From Allobosea sp. Root483D1 (GTDB lineage Bacteria > Pseudomonadota > Alphaproteobacteria > Rhizobiales > Beijerinckiaceae), in assembly GCF_001429505.1 (NCBI RefSeq), contig NZ_LMJW01000020.1:592975-656974 (forward strand): DNA of 64,000 nucleotides, given 5' to 3'. A model generated the notes under the pieces. That model worked only from the letters and a program-made list of their open reading frames with translations, searched no databases and had not been told where the DNA came from. This document shows positions 34,644-45,604 of the stretch, piece by piece (the stretch's first letter is position 1; each line of letters begins with the position of its first letter). The translations under genes and the position numbers were made by a program.

Positions 34644-36323
34644 TCAGCTGAAGATCCGGAAGCGCCCCTTGGCCTCGCCCGGCGCCTGCTGCTCAGGACC
34701 TGGATCATCCGGGGCATGCGCGACCGGGAAGACGACCGGCGCGGGCTTGCCCTGCTGTGGCGCCGGCTTGGTCGTCGCGGGAGCGATCTCGACGACCGGC
34801 TCGGTCGGAGCAGGGTGCAAGGCGGCGGTTGGTTCAGGCTTGGTCTCGACCTTGGGTTCCGGCTTTGGCTCTGGCTTTGGCTCGGACTTGGGCGGTTCGG
34901 GCGTGAGAGGCGGGGCGAGCCCGGCTGCTGCCGGAATGGTCACTGCTTCCGCGACCTCTACCTTGCCTTCCAGCAGTGGCGCTGAGGGTTCGTCGAGATC
35001 GGCGAGCACGTCGTCGTTGAGATGAGTCCCCTGGCTGCCGAGCGTCGCCGGTGGCACTGTCCAGACGAAGGCGTCGAGCCGGCCCGAGATCGGCGAGATC
35101 GGCAGCCAATGGTCGGAGACGAGGCCGTCTGCGACCCAGGCGGCGTCGCGCGGGGCGCGGGTGGCTCGGGCCAGCCATTCGCGGACGCGGCCGGTGGCGC
35201 CGTGCTCGGCCTCCTCCAGCTCGGCCATCAGCAGGCAGGCGCGGACCGAGGCGCCACCAGCGAGCAGCGGCTTCAGCGTGGAGCGAGCGCGGGCGAAATC
35301 CTGGGCGTGGATGGCGGCGCCAGCGAGCGCCAGGACGCCCTCCGGATCGGCCGGACGCAGCTTCGTCAGCGTCTCGGCACGGGCGAGGCGGTCGCGGGCG
35401 CTGTCGCCGGGGCGGACATCGAGATAGGCGTTGGCGACATCGGGATGCGAGACCAGTTTCCAGGCCGCCTCGAGCAGCCTTGCAGCCTTCTTGATGTCGC
35501 CGCGTTCCGACAGCATCCGGCCGGCCAGCGCTGCAGCTGGCGTGAGGCCCGGCGAGAGCTTGACTGCTTCGAGCGCAGCGGCGAGCGCCTTCTCCGGCTC
35601 GCGGTCCTTGGCGTCGAGCGCCTCGGCTGCGAGCAGGACGGCGCGCTGGCGCTTGGCCTCGCCCTTGTCGGCAAGGCGCAGCGCGGCGCGACGCTCGACG
35701 GCGGTACGGGCCGCCTGCCAGTCGCCGGCGGCTGTGTGGAAGTCGAGCAGAGCGTCATTGGCCCAGGCGAGCGAGGGCGAGCGGCGCACCGCGTCGTCGG
35801 CAAAGGCGCGGGCGGCGGCCATGTCGCCGCGCCGGCGTGCTTCGACGAAGAGGCCGCGCAAGCCGAGCACGCGCGTCTCCGGCTTGTCGAGCATCGCCTT
35901 GAAGGCGGCCTCGGCCTGGCCGCGATCGCCGGAGAGCTGCGCCGATTGCGCTTCGAGCAGCAGCGTCAGCGGCTCGCTGGCTGCGAATTTGCGGGCATCG
36001 ACGGCGTGGCGCCCGGCGGCGACGGGATCGCCCGCGCCGATCGCGACCATGCCGCGCGAGATCGCCTCGAAGCCGCGGGCCCGGCGCCGGGCTCGCGAGG
36101 CGAAGCCGAAGGCCGACGGCAGGCCGAAGACGAAGCGCATCACCGCCCAGGCGACCAAAGCGAGGAAGGCGAGTATGACGACGCCGACCGCGGCGATCGC
36201 GACGCTGGTCTCGATGCGGTAGCCCTGCCAGAGGATCGAGACCTCGCCCGGCCGGTCGGCGAGCCAGACGGCGCCGGCGGCGAGCAGGGCGATGATGAAG
36301 AGATAGACCAGTACGCGAACCAT
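34644..36323 (-). CDS. hemY: HemY-like TPR membrane protein
   Basis: A 559-aa protein. Two N-terminal membrane helices lie at about 3-21 and 40-62, flanking WLADRPGEVSILWQGYRIETS, the HemY N-terminal-domain signature. TPR-like helical repeats run to about residue 430. A Pro/Glu/Lys-rich tail (about 480-540) contains a PKSEPKPEPKPEPK run. This is the gamma/alpha-proteobacterial HemY, whose role in haem synthesis is unclear. It is not the Gram-positive protoporphyrinogen oxidase of the same name. It lies 14 bases after the hemD fusion gene. Confidence 0.9.
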   Translation of the reverse strand: MVRVLVYLFIIALLAAGAVWLADRPGEVSILWQGYRIETSVAIAAVGVVILAFLALVAWAVMRFVFGLPSAFGFASRARRRARGFEAISRGMVAIGAGDPVAAGRHAVDARKFAASEPLTLLLEAQSAQLSGDRGQAEAAFKAMLDKPETRVLGLRGLFVEARRRGDMAAARAFADDAVRRSPSLAWANDALLDFHTAAGDWQAARTAVERRAALRLADKGEAKRQRAVLLAAEALDAKDREPEKALAAALEAVKLSPGLTPAAALAGRMLSERGDIKKAARLLEAAWKLVSHPDVANAYLDVRPGDSARDRLARAETLTKLRPADPEGVLALAGAAIHAQDFARARSTLKPLLAGGASVRACLLMAELEEAEHGATGRVREWLARATRAPRDAAWVADGLVSDHWLPISPISGRLDAFVWTVPPATLGSQGTHLNDDVLADLDEPSAPLLEGKVEVAEAVTIPAAAGLAPPLTPEPPKSEPKPEPKPEPKVETKPEPTAALHPAPTEPVVEIAPATTKPAPQQGKPAPVVFPVAHAPDDPGPEQQAPGEAKGRFRIFS

Positions 36324-36337
36324 CGGGATCTATCCTC

Positions 36338-38302
36338 TCAGCCTGCCGTGCCCAGCGCCGCGACCGCATCCTGCGCGATGCGGTTGATCGTCGATTCCGC
36401 GATTGCGCGCAGCCTCAACGCCAGGCCGAAGGCTTCGCTGCCGCGCCGCGCGGGCTCGGGCAATTGCGTCCAGAGCTCGGCCGCCTTCGTCACGTCGTTC
36501 TGGACGAGCGCACCCTCCAGCCGGATCGGCAGGGTCGCGGGATCGCTGGAGCCGGAGTCTCCGACCGGGCGGATGGTGACGATGCGGCTGGCCAGGCCGA
36601 GCAGCTTGTCCTCCCAACTGTTCGCCGCGGGGGTGGTCTCGCGCACGAACAGCGTATGGTGGCTCTTGAACTGCGCCAGAAGCTGGTCGCGGGTCGCAGC
36701 ACCGGTGCCGGCCACGGCAGCGAGCGCCGCCTTCTGTTCGGCGGGTATGTCGCCGAGCGCGGCGAGATCGGGCTGGAAGGGGCGGCCGGAGGCGATCGCG
36801 TCGCGGATGCGCTCAGCGAGGACGACACGCGCCGCCGCTACCGCCTGGCGGCTCGGCTGGGCGGCACTCCTGGCCGCAGCTTCGACGCCGGCGAGGCGCT
36901 GGCCCAACGACGCGGCCGCGTCGCGGGCGGCGGTGGCGTTACTCTCGGCAAGGTCGAGCTTCTGGTTGAGTCCGGCGGCGAGGTTGGCATCCGCCGCCGG
37001 AGTGGCCTTGGCCAGCTCGGCGAGCCGGCTGGCGTTGGCCTGTGCCTCGCTGCTCGCCTTGGCGGCGCTTTCGGCTGCGGCAGCGGCCTTGCGGTCGACG
37101 GCGTCGAGCGCGGCGCGGTTGGGCAAAGCGGCGTTCTGTGCCTGCAAGGTCTCGACGCGCTTGGCGAGCTCGGCCAGCCGCGCGCCGTCATCGGGAGCGG
37201 AGAGACGCAGGCCCAGCAGCACCAGGCCGGCGCCGATCACGCCACCGGCGAGACCGGCGAGCGCGACGGTCGGCAGGCTGTAGCGCCGCTGATGCTCGGG
37301 CACCGGCGGCGGCGTGAATTCCTGGGCGAGCGCCTCGGTCGGCAGCACGGCTTCGGCCTGCGTCTCGGCGCGCTCGGCCTCGGCTGCGGTCGCGGCGGAG
37401 CCGGAAGCCTCCGGAGGCGGCGTCCCGACGGTTTCCGTGGCGGCGAGCTCGATGGTCGGCGGTGTTCGGCCTGAGCGATTGCGGCGCTTGCCCGCCTGGC
37501 CCTGTTCGCTGCTCGGCTCTGCCGTCATGCCGTCCTTGCCCGCCTTGTCGTCCGCCGCTTCTGGCTCCTTAGCATCGCTGCTCAGCAGAGTGCGAGCGGG
37601 AAGCTGGTCGAGCGCGGCGAAGAGCGCGGCTTCCTCGGGATGCTCGGCGACGAGCACGGTGTCGGCGCCAGCCGAGATCAGCGGCGCCGCGACTTCGGCC
37701 GACAACGTGACCTGCGGCAAGGCCTGCGCCTGCTCGGCTAGTCCGGCCTTGCCGGCGAGATCGAAGAAGACCTGGGCGCTGCGCGGCGAATAATGCAGGG
37801 CGGCATCGGCCGAGCCGTCCCGCAAGGCATCGGCGGCCGGAGCAGGCAGAACCTCGACCGCCTTGGCCTCATAGGCGGTCCAGACCGTCACCTCATGGCC
37901 GGCATCGCGCAATTGCTGCGGCAAATCCTCGTGCCGGTCGCGACCGGCGACAAAAAGGAGTTTCTGGCCCTTCGGCAGGCGCTCGGTGATCAGCGCCAGC
38001 AGTTCGGCGCGCCCGCCCCGAGCGCTGTGCGCGGTGAAGCCGAGCTGGCCGGCGGCTTCCGCCGTGCGCGTGCCGACGCAGAAGGCGGGGAGGGTGGCGC
38101 GCCAGCTCTTCGGCAGGTTTTCCAGCGCCGGCACGGCATTGCCGCTGGTCAGCACCAGCGCATCGAACGGCCCCTTGGGCGGTTTCTCGCCGCTGGGCAG
38201 GACCTCGAACAGCGGCGCGACCACTGGATCCCTGCCGCGCTCGCGCAAGGTCCGCGCGCTGCGTTCGGCATCCTCAAGCGGTCTGAACACCAAAACGCGC
38301 AT
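36338..38302 (-). CDS. hemD: Uroporphyrinogen-III synthase fused to mitofilin-like domain
   Basis: A 654-aa protein with two parts in one open frame. Residues 1-235 are HemD: RVLVFRPLEDAERSARTLRERG, DALVLTSGNAV, FCVGTRTAEAA and ALHYSPRSAQVF. It closes hydroxymethylbilane to uroporphyrinogen III. After a charged Ala/Glu linker, a membrane helix lies at about 343-370, then an Ala-rich coiled coil (about 375-480) and a C-terminal HemX/mitofilin-like (COG4223) domain with FQPDLAALGDIPAEQKAALAA. In many rhizobia these are two adjacent genes. It follows hemC and precedes the HemY-like gene. Confidence 0.88.
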   Translation of the reverse strand: MRVLVFRPLEDAERSARTLRERGRDPVVAPLFEVLPSGEKPPKGPFDALVLTSGNAVPALENLPKSWRATLPAFCVGTRTAEAAGQLGFTAHSARGGRAELLALITERLPKGQKLLFVAGRDRHEDLPQQLRDAGHEVTVWTAYEAKAVEVLPAPAADALRDGSADAALHYSPRSAQVFFDLAGKAGLAEQAQALPQVTLSAEVAAPLISAGADTVLVAEHPEEAALFAALDQLPARTLLSSDAKEPEAADDKAGKDGMTAEPSSEQGQAGKRRNRSGRTPPTIELAATETVGTPPPEASGSAATAAEAERAETQAEAVLPTEALAQEFTPPPVPEHQRRYSLPTVALAGLAGGVIGAGLVLLGLRLSAPDDGARLAELAKRVETLQAQNAALPNRAALDAVDRKAAAAAESAAKASSEAQANASRLAELAKATPAADANLAAGLNQKLDLAESNATAARDAAASLGQRLAGVEAAARSAAQPSRQAVAAARVVLAERIRDAIASGRPFQPDLAALGDIPAEQKAALAAVAGTGAATRDQLLAQFKSHHTLFVRETTPAANSWEDKLLGLASRIVTIRPVGDSGSSDPATLPIRLEGALVQNDVTKAAELWTQLPEPARRGSEAFGLALRLRAIAESTINRIAQDAVAALGTAG

Positions 38303-38326
38303 ATCGCCTCCTCGTGCGGCCGTAGC

Positions 38327-39286
38327 TCAAGCCGGATAGTAGATGCCGGCCGGAGCGCGGGCGCGCAATTCGCGCCCGAGATCAGCTCCCAGTTGCGCGG
38401 CCTCCGTGACGGAACCAAGGCGTTCGCCCTCGGCGCTCGCCGTGCCGTCGGGCGAGAGGATCAGGCCGCGCAGATGCAGACGCTCGCCGTCGATGGTGGC
38501 GTGGCCGGCGATAGGGGTGCGGCAGGAGCCGTCGAGCTCGGTCAGATAGGCGCGTTCGGCAGCAAGGGCATGGCCGGTGTCGCGGCAGATAATCGGATCT
38601 AGCGCTCCTGCCGCGGCGGTGTCGCCGACGCGAATCACCACGGCGATGGCACCCTGGCCGACCGCCGGCAGGCATTCGTCGAGCGAGAGGATGCCGCTCG
38701 CCTTGTCGGCGAGGCCGAGGCGGCGCAGGCCCGCGAGCGCAAGCAGCGTGGCATCGATCTCGCCATTCGCGACCTTTTCGAGCCGCCGGCCGACATTGCC
38801 GCGCAGCAGCGTCACGTCGAGATCGGGCCGCGCCCGTTTCAGGATGGCCTGGCGACGTAACGAGGCCGAGCCGACGATGGCGCCTTGCGGCAGGTCGGCG
38901 AGGCTGGAGATGCCGCGCGCGATCAGCGCGTCGCGGACATCCTCGCGCGGCAGATAGCCGGCAATGACGAGGCCATCAGGCAGGGCGGTCGGCAGGTCCT
39001 TGGCGGAATGGACGGCGAAATCGATGGTGCCGGCGAGCTGGGCGGCGTCGATCTCCTTGGTGAAGAGCCCTTTGCCGCCGGCCTCCGACAGCGCCCGGTT
39101 CTGGATCGCGTCGCCGGTGGTGCGGATCACGTCGAGCGGCAGTTCGGCGCTGTCCCAGCCATGGGCGGCGCCGAGCCGGCGCGCGAGTTCGTGCGCCTGC
39201 GCCAGAGCAAGCGGGCTGCCACGCGTGCCGAGAATGAAGCGGCCCGGAAGCCGGCTTTCGCGTGGCGGGGTCGGCATGTCGGTCAT
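38327..39286 (-). CDS. hemC: Porphobilinogen deaminase
   Basis: A 319-aa protein with the complete family pattern: ILGTRGSPLALAQAHELA, the catalytic Asp in HSAKDLPTALPDG, the arginine-rich SASLRRQAIL and LRGNVGRRL, and the dipyrromethane-cofactor Cys C255 in LDGSCRTPIAGHA. It polymerises four porphobilinogens to hydroxymethylbilane. The start at 39286 (MTDMPTPPRE) was chosen over an in-frame 39349. It is divergent from tsaD across about 150 bases and leads the hemC-hemD-hemY operon. Confidence 0.95.
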   Translation of the reverse strand: MTDMPTPPRESRLPGRFILGTRGSPLALAQAHELARRLGAAHGWDSAELPLDVIRTTGDAIQNRALSEAGGKGLFTKEIDAAQLAGTIDFAVHSAKDLPTALPDGLVIAGYLPREDVRDALIARGISSLADLPQGAIVGSASLRRQAILKRARPDLDVTLLRGNVGRRLEKVANGEIDATLLALAGLRRLGLADKASGILSLDECLPAVGQGAIAVVIRVGDTAAAGALDPIICRDTGHALAAERAYLTELDGSCRTPIAGHATIDGERLHLRGLILSPDGTASAEGERLGSVTEAAQLGADLGRELRARAPAGIYYPA

Positions 39287-39437
39287 TCTCTGCGAGGTCT
39301 CCGGTTCTCGGCATTCAAGCCCGGGCTGGCCATTGGCCTTCTCGTTCATGCAGCACTATACGGAGGAAATCCCCGCGCGAAACCGCGCACCCCGGCGGCA
39401 GCCCGGCCATCACCGCCGATGCCCGCCCAACGTCACG

Positions 39438-40487
39438 ATGAGCATGCGAGTTCTGGGCATAGAGACGACCTGCGACGAGACGGCCGCCGCGATCGTCTGC
39501 GTCGAGCGTTCCGGCGAAGCGAAGATCCTCTCTAACGAGGTCCTCAGCCAGATCGCGGCGCATGCCGCCTATGGCGGCGTCGTGCCCGAGATCGCGGCGC
39601 GCGCCCATGTCGAGGCGATCGACCGGATCGTGATGCGCGCCTTCGAGACCGCTGGCATGAAGCCTTCCGAGATCGACGGCGTCGCCGCGGCGGCGGGGCC
39701 GGGGCTGGTCGGCGGCGTCATGGTCGGCCTCACCACCGCCAAGGCGATCGCGCTGGTGACCTGCCGGCCCTTCATCGCGATCAACCACCTCGAGGGCCAT
39801 GCGCTGACGGCGCGGCTGACCGACGATCTCGCCTTCCCCTATCTGCTGCTGCTGGTCTCAGGGGGACATACGCAATTGCTCGCCGTGCGCGGGGTCGGCG
39901 ATTATCTCAGGCTCGGCACCACGATCGACGATGCGGTCGGCGAGGCCTTCGACAAGATCGCCAAGATGCTCGGCCTGCCCTATCCGGGCGGCCCTTCGGT
40001 CGAGCGCGAGGCGCGCAGCGGCGATCCCGAGCGCTTCGAGTTCCCGCGGCCGATGAGCGGGCGGCCCAATCCGGATTTCTCGCTGTCGGGCCTGAAGACG
40101 GCGGTGCGGCTGGTCGCGGAGCGGATCGCGCCGTTGTCCGATCGCGATGTCGCCGATCTCTGCGCCTCCTTCCAGGCCGCGGTCGTCGACGTGCTGGTCG
40201 ACCGGACGCGGGCCGGCCTGCGTGCCTGCCGCGAGGCCGGAATCAAGCCGACTTCCCTGGTCGTGGCCGGTGGCGTCGCTGCCAACCAGCAGATCCGCAA
40301 CGGGCTGGTGCGGCTTGCGACCGAGGCCGGGCTGCCGATGGTCGCGCCGCCGATGGCGCTGTGCGGCGACAATGGCGCGATGATCGCATGGGCCGGGCTG
40401 GAGCGCCTGCGGCTCGGCCTGGTCGACGATATGACCGCAGTGGCGCGCCCGCGCTGGCCGCTCGACGAATTGCGGGCGAAGGGGTGA
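39438..40487 (+). CDS. tsaD: tRNA threonylcarbamoyladenosine synthase subunit TsaD
   Basis: A 349-aa Kae1/TsaD protein. The metal-binding HLEGH (H117, H121) is in place, as are GIETTCDETAAAIV at the N terminus, LLVSGGHTQLL and GGVAANQQIRNGL. With TsaB, TsaC and TsaE it makes t6A at position 37 of ANN-decoding tRNAs; those partners are not here. The frame is open much further upstream, opposite hemC, but homology starts at 39438. It overlaps gpsA by four bases (GTGA). Confidence 0.96.
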   Translation: MSMRVLGIETTCDETAAAIVCVERSGEAKILSNEVLSQIAAHAAYGGVVPEIAARAHVEAIDRIVMRAFETAGMKPSEIDGVAAAAGPGLVGGVMVGLTTAKAIALVTCRPFIAINHLEGHALTARLTDDLAFPYLLLLVSGGHTQLLAVRGVGDYLRLGTTIDDAVGEAFDKIAKMLGLPYPGGPSVEREARSGDPERFEFPRPMSGRPNPDFSLSGLKTAVRLVAERIAPLSDRDVADLCASFQAAVVDVLVDRTRAGLRACREAGIKPTSLVVAGGVAANQQIRNGLVRLATEAGLPMVAPPMALCGDNGAMIAWAGLERLRLGLVDDMTAVARPRWPLDELRAKG

Positions 40488-41482
40488 GCGGAATTGCCCG
40501 TTACCAGACTGTCGGCGTCGCAGGAGCTGGCGCTTTCGGCACGGCGCTGGCACTCGCCGCGGCGCGGGCCGGGCGCCGGGTGCTGCTCTGGGCCCGCGAC
40601 GAGGAGACCGTGGCGAGCCTGCGCGAGCGGCGCGAGGCGCCGCGATTGCCAGGTGCGAAGCTGCCCGGCCTGATCGAGCCGGTTTCGGATATCGCGGCAC
40701 TGGCACAGGTCGGGGCGCTGATCCTGGCCGTGCCGACGCAGGCGCTGCGGGCGGCTTCGACGCTGCTGGCGCCGGCGGTGGGGGCGGGACTGCCGGTGAT
40801 TTCGGCCGCCAAGGGTATCGAGCAGGGCAGCGGGCGCTTCACCACGCAGATCATCACCGAGGCAATGCCGCATGCGATTCCGGCGGTGCTGTCCGGGCCG
40901 AGTTTCGCTGCGGATATCGCCCGCGGCCTGCCGACAGCGCTGACGCTTGCCTGTGCCGACGCCGCGCTGGCGCAGGGCTTGGCCGAGGCGCTGAATTCGC
41001 CGACGCTGCGCATCTATCACAGCAATGATCCGCGCGGTGTCGAGATCGGCGGGGCCGCCAAGAACGTGCTCGCCATCGCCGCCGGCATCGCGATCGGCCT
41101 CGGGCTCGGCGAGAGCGCCCGTGCCGCACTGGTAGCGCGCGGCTTTTCGGAACTGCGGCGCTTCGGCGAAGCGCATGGCGCGCAGGCCGAGACGCTGATG
41201 GGGCTTTCGGGACTGGGCGACGTCGTGCTCTCCTGCGCCACGGCACAGTCGCGCAACTTCGCCTATGGCCAGGCGCTGGGGCAGGGCAGGTCGCCGGCCG
41301 AGGCGTCCGGCGGCAAGCTCGCCGAAGGCGCGTTCACCGCGTCCGTGCTGGTCGAGATGGCGCGGGCGCAGGGGATCGACATGCCGATCGCGGAAGCGGT
41401 CGCGAGCATCATCACCGGCACCGCCGGCGTGCGCGAGGCGGTCGCAGACCTGCTGGCGCGGCCGGTGCGGGCGGAAAACTGA
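40484..41482 (+). CDS. gpsA: NAD(P)-dependent glycerol-3-phosphate dehydrogenase
   Basis: A 332-aa protein starting at GTG 40484, overlapping the tsaD stop. The Rossmann loop is VGVAGAGAFGTALA, with ISAAKGIE, VLSGPSFAADIARG and the catalytic Lys in GGAAKNVLAIAAG. It makes sn-glycerol-3-phosphate for phospholipid synthesis, the precursor used by acyltransferases such as the PlsC encoded at 29143. Confidence 0.95.
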   Translation: MSGIARYQTVGVAGAGAFGTALALAAARAGRRVLLWARDEETVASLRERREAPRLPGAKLPGLIEPVSDIAALAQVGALILAVPTQALRAASTLLAPAVGAGLPVISAAKGIEQGSGRFTTQIITEAMPHAIPAVLSGPSFAADIARGLPTALTLACADAALAQGLAEALNSPTLRIYHSNDPRGVEIGGAAKNVLAIAAGIAIGLGLGESARAALVARGFSELRRFGEAHGAQAETLMGLSGLGDVVLSCATAQSRNFAYGQALGQGRSPAEASGGKLAEGAFTASVLVEMARAQGIDMPIAEAVASIITGTAGVREAVADLLARPVRAEN

Positions 41483-41497
41483 GCGGAGAGGGCACGC

Positions 41498-41827
41498 ATG
41501 GCGAATGACTGGTCCGATCTGACGAAACGCGTCGCGCGCGGCATCGCCGAGGTACGCAAGACGACCGGTGCCGAACTGGTGGCCGAGAGCCAGCCGGTGC
41601 CGCTCGCCGGTCGCATCGCCGGGCGGGTGATCGAATTGCGCCGCAGGCGCGCCGAGGACACGCATCGCTTCGTGCTGGTGCTGCCTTTCGGCGAGGCCGA
41701 GGTCCGGGTCGAGCTCAGCCCGCAGGATTACGCCGCGCTGACGCGCGAGATGGTCAGGTTCTGGAACGAGACTGGCGAGGCGGCATCGCGGCCGCCGGCG
41801 CCCCAGAAGGAAGAGGACGAGGGCTGA
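41498..41827 (+). CDS. Small hypothetical protein between gpsA and EVE gene
   Basis: I do not recognise a named family. The 109-aa product is soluble and basic, with RVARGIAEVRKTTGAELVAES, then VIELRRRRAEDTHRFVLVLPFGEAEVRVELSPQDYAALTREMV, predicted as a small alpha/beta domain, and a disordered Pro/Glu tail. It starts 15 bases after gpsA and overlaps the EVE gene start by one base (TGATG), so it is almost certainly translated as part of this operon. Confidence 0.75.
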   Translation: MANDWSDLTKRVARGIAEVRKTTGAELVAESQPVPLAGRIAGRVIELRRRRAEDTHRFVLVLPFGEAEVRVELSPQDYAALTREMVRFWNETGEAASRPPAPQKEEDEG

Positions 41828-42237
41828 TGGCGCACTGGCTGATCAAATCGGAACCCTCGGTCTGGTCCTGGGACGACCAGGTCAAGGCCGGGGCGAAGGG
41901 CACGCATTGGGACGGGGTGAAGAACCACACCGCCAAGCTCAACCTGATGGCGATGAAGAAAGGCGACCAGGTCTTCTTCTACCACTCCAATGAGGGGCTC
42001 GAGGTCGTCGGTATCGTCGAGGTGATCAAGGAGCACTATCCCTGGACGGAAGCCGGCCCGCCCTGGGTGCTGGTCGATTTCAAGGCCGGGAAGCCGTTGC
42101 CCAAGCCGGTCTCGCTTGCTGCCGTGAAGGCTGAGCCGAAGCTCGCCAAGATGGCGCTCGTCACCTCCTTCCGCCTCTCGGTGCAGCCGGTGACAGACGA
42201 GGAATGGGCTCTCGTCTGCAAGATGGGCGGGCTTTAG
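41827..42237 (+). CDS. EVE domain protein
   Basis: A 136-aa protein that is one EVE (PUA-like) domain: HWLIKSEPSVWSWDDQVKAG at the N terminus, WDGVKNHTAKLNLMAMKKGDQVFFYHS in the centre. EVE domains resemble YTH/PUA folds and are thought to bind modified bases in DNA or RNA; the target here is unknown. It is the last gene of the tsaD-gpsA-hypothetical-EVE run, a neighbourhood common in rhizobia. Its stop nearly touches the convergent DUF2235 stop. Confidence 0.9.
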   Translation: MAHWLIKSEPSVWSWDDQVKAGAKGTHWDGVKNHTAKLNLMAMKKGDQVFFYHSNEGLEVVGIVEVIKEHYPWTEAGPPWVLVDFKAGKPLPKPVSLAAVKAEPKLAKMALVTSFRLSVQPVTDEEWALVCKMGGL

Positions 42238-42241
42238 GCGC

Positions 42242-43378
42242 TCAGGCGCTATAGAAGTCCCTGACGCGCGGGTGGACCGACGGTCTGCCCAGCGCCTTCG
42301 GACGATAATTGGCTTTCGTATCCCTGAAGCGTTCCTCGATGTTCTCGCAGAGCCGGTCCCGATCCGGCTTATGCTTGAGGACGAAGGCCGAGCGGTCACC
42401 TTCGCGCCAGAACAGCCCGAAGCCGGTGCGCTCATCGTGCTGTGCCGCGGTAAGCGAGCCCTGGAAACGATAGCCGCCGGGCTCGAAGCCAATGTCGACT
42501 CCGGGCTGCGCGCATTGCGCGATCATCCAGGCGAGCGCCGCATCCGAGAGGCCGCGGTCGGGGTAGCCGCCGCCGATGTCCGAATGGACCCCCGGAAACC
42601 AGACCTGGTCGATGCGCTGGTCCGGATGCGCCTCGGTCTCGTCCCAGGGCACCGGCGCGAAGACCTTCCGGTTCTCGTCGATGGCGAGGGCCTGAAAACC
42701 GAAGGGCACGCGGCTGCTCAGCTTGGCATCGTGGAAGCGGTGCCGGAACGGATTGACCAGATTCATGACGCCCGGCAAGCCGAGCGCAGCCACGGTGTCG
42801 AAGACCGCGACGAGATGGATCGGGGCGTCGCGGCAGGCATAGGTCTCGCGAAAGACGGCGGCCTTGGCGCGCCGCTCTTCCGCTCCGCGCGGGCCGTATT
42901 GCGTCTGGTAGATGCCGATCGCTTCCGCGACGATCCTGTCCCGTTCCTTCTTGGCATCGGCGTTGTCGGCGGTGATGTCGATGCCGTTCTGTCGGCGTGC
43001 CGGGATGCCGCAGAGCAGGACCGCAGAGGCCAGGCTGCGCGCAGTGTAGGCGCCGCGGCTGAAGCCGAAGACGGCGATGCGGTTGCCGGCGATCTCTGTT
43101 CCGGCCGGCCCGTCCCAGTTGAGGAGCAGGAACTCGTAACAGTCATGGATGTTCTGGGTTATGCCCGATCCGGTGGCTTTTCCGGCAAGATTTCGCGCCC
43201 AGCGCGACCAGCTCAATTTCTTTCCGGGTTCGGTCCCGACGCCGGAATCATAGAAGCAGACCTGGTCCGGAGCCGATCTCGCCCATTCGTACATCTTGAA
43301 GATGTTGGTGGCGCCGTCGTCGACGCGTACGCCGCGCTGGCCTGTCCCGTCGGAAAAGACGCAAAGTGTCCTGGCCAT
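42242..43378 (-). CDS. DUF2235 alpha/beta-hydrolase-like protein
   Basis: A 378-aa protein of the DUF2235 family, related to T6SS phospholipase effectors of the Tle1 type. It begins RTLCVFSDGTGQ; the putative nucleophile is S107 in VFGFSRGAYTARSLA. Further family segments are VAVFDTVAALGLPG and VWFPGVHSDIGGGYPDRGLSDAALAWM, which carries an Asp and His for the triad. No VgrG, PAAR, Hcp or immunity gene is adjacent, so a secreted-effector role is not supported here. The ATG at 43378 fits the family N terminus. Confidence 0.88.
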   Translation of the reverse strand: MARTLCVFSDGTGQRGVRVDDGATNIFKMYEWARSAPDQVCFYDSGVGTEPGKKLSWSRWARNLAGKATGSGITQNIHDCYEFLLLNWDGPAGTEIAGNRIAVFGFSRGAYTARSLASAVLLCGIPARRQNGIDITADNADAKKERDRIVAEAIGIYQTQYGPRGAEERRAKAAVFRETYACRDAPIHLVAVFDTVAALGLPGVMNLVNPFRHRFHDAKLSSRVPFGFQALAIDENRKVFAPVPWDETEAHPDQRIDQVWFPGVHSDIGGGYPDRGLSDAALAWMIAQCAQPGVDIGFEPGGYRFQGSLTAAQHDERTGFGLFWREGDRSAFVLKHKPDRDRLCENIEERFRDTKANYRPKALGRPSVHPRVRDFYSA

Positions 43379-43636
43379 GGTACCGGCTTCCTCCCCTGCC
43401 TCTAGGTCATTTCTAACACGATCACTCTCAACCGGGGATTGAAATCTTGGGCGCTGCGCGACGGTTGCACTCGCCGAAAGTCGCAGCAACGAAAGTGCGA
43501 GCCCGTAGCGCTTGTCGGCGCGAGCTTGCTGCCTATGATGCGACCAACTCGAAAAGGGCCGGTCGGATCGCGTGGCATCGCTCTCGCAATCTGCACGCCG
43601 GCCCCGATGAAGGCCCAGCCTGGGGAGACGCCTGTT

Positions 43637-45589
<1,953 letters not shown>

Positions 45590-45604
45590 GGGCCCGGCCG
45601 GACT

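Noticed and set aside
43379..43636. Gap between the DUF2235 gene and acs, examined for an RNA gene or promoter
   Set aside because: I saw no tRNA-like or riboswitch-like structure and no clear -35/-10 pair.
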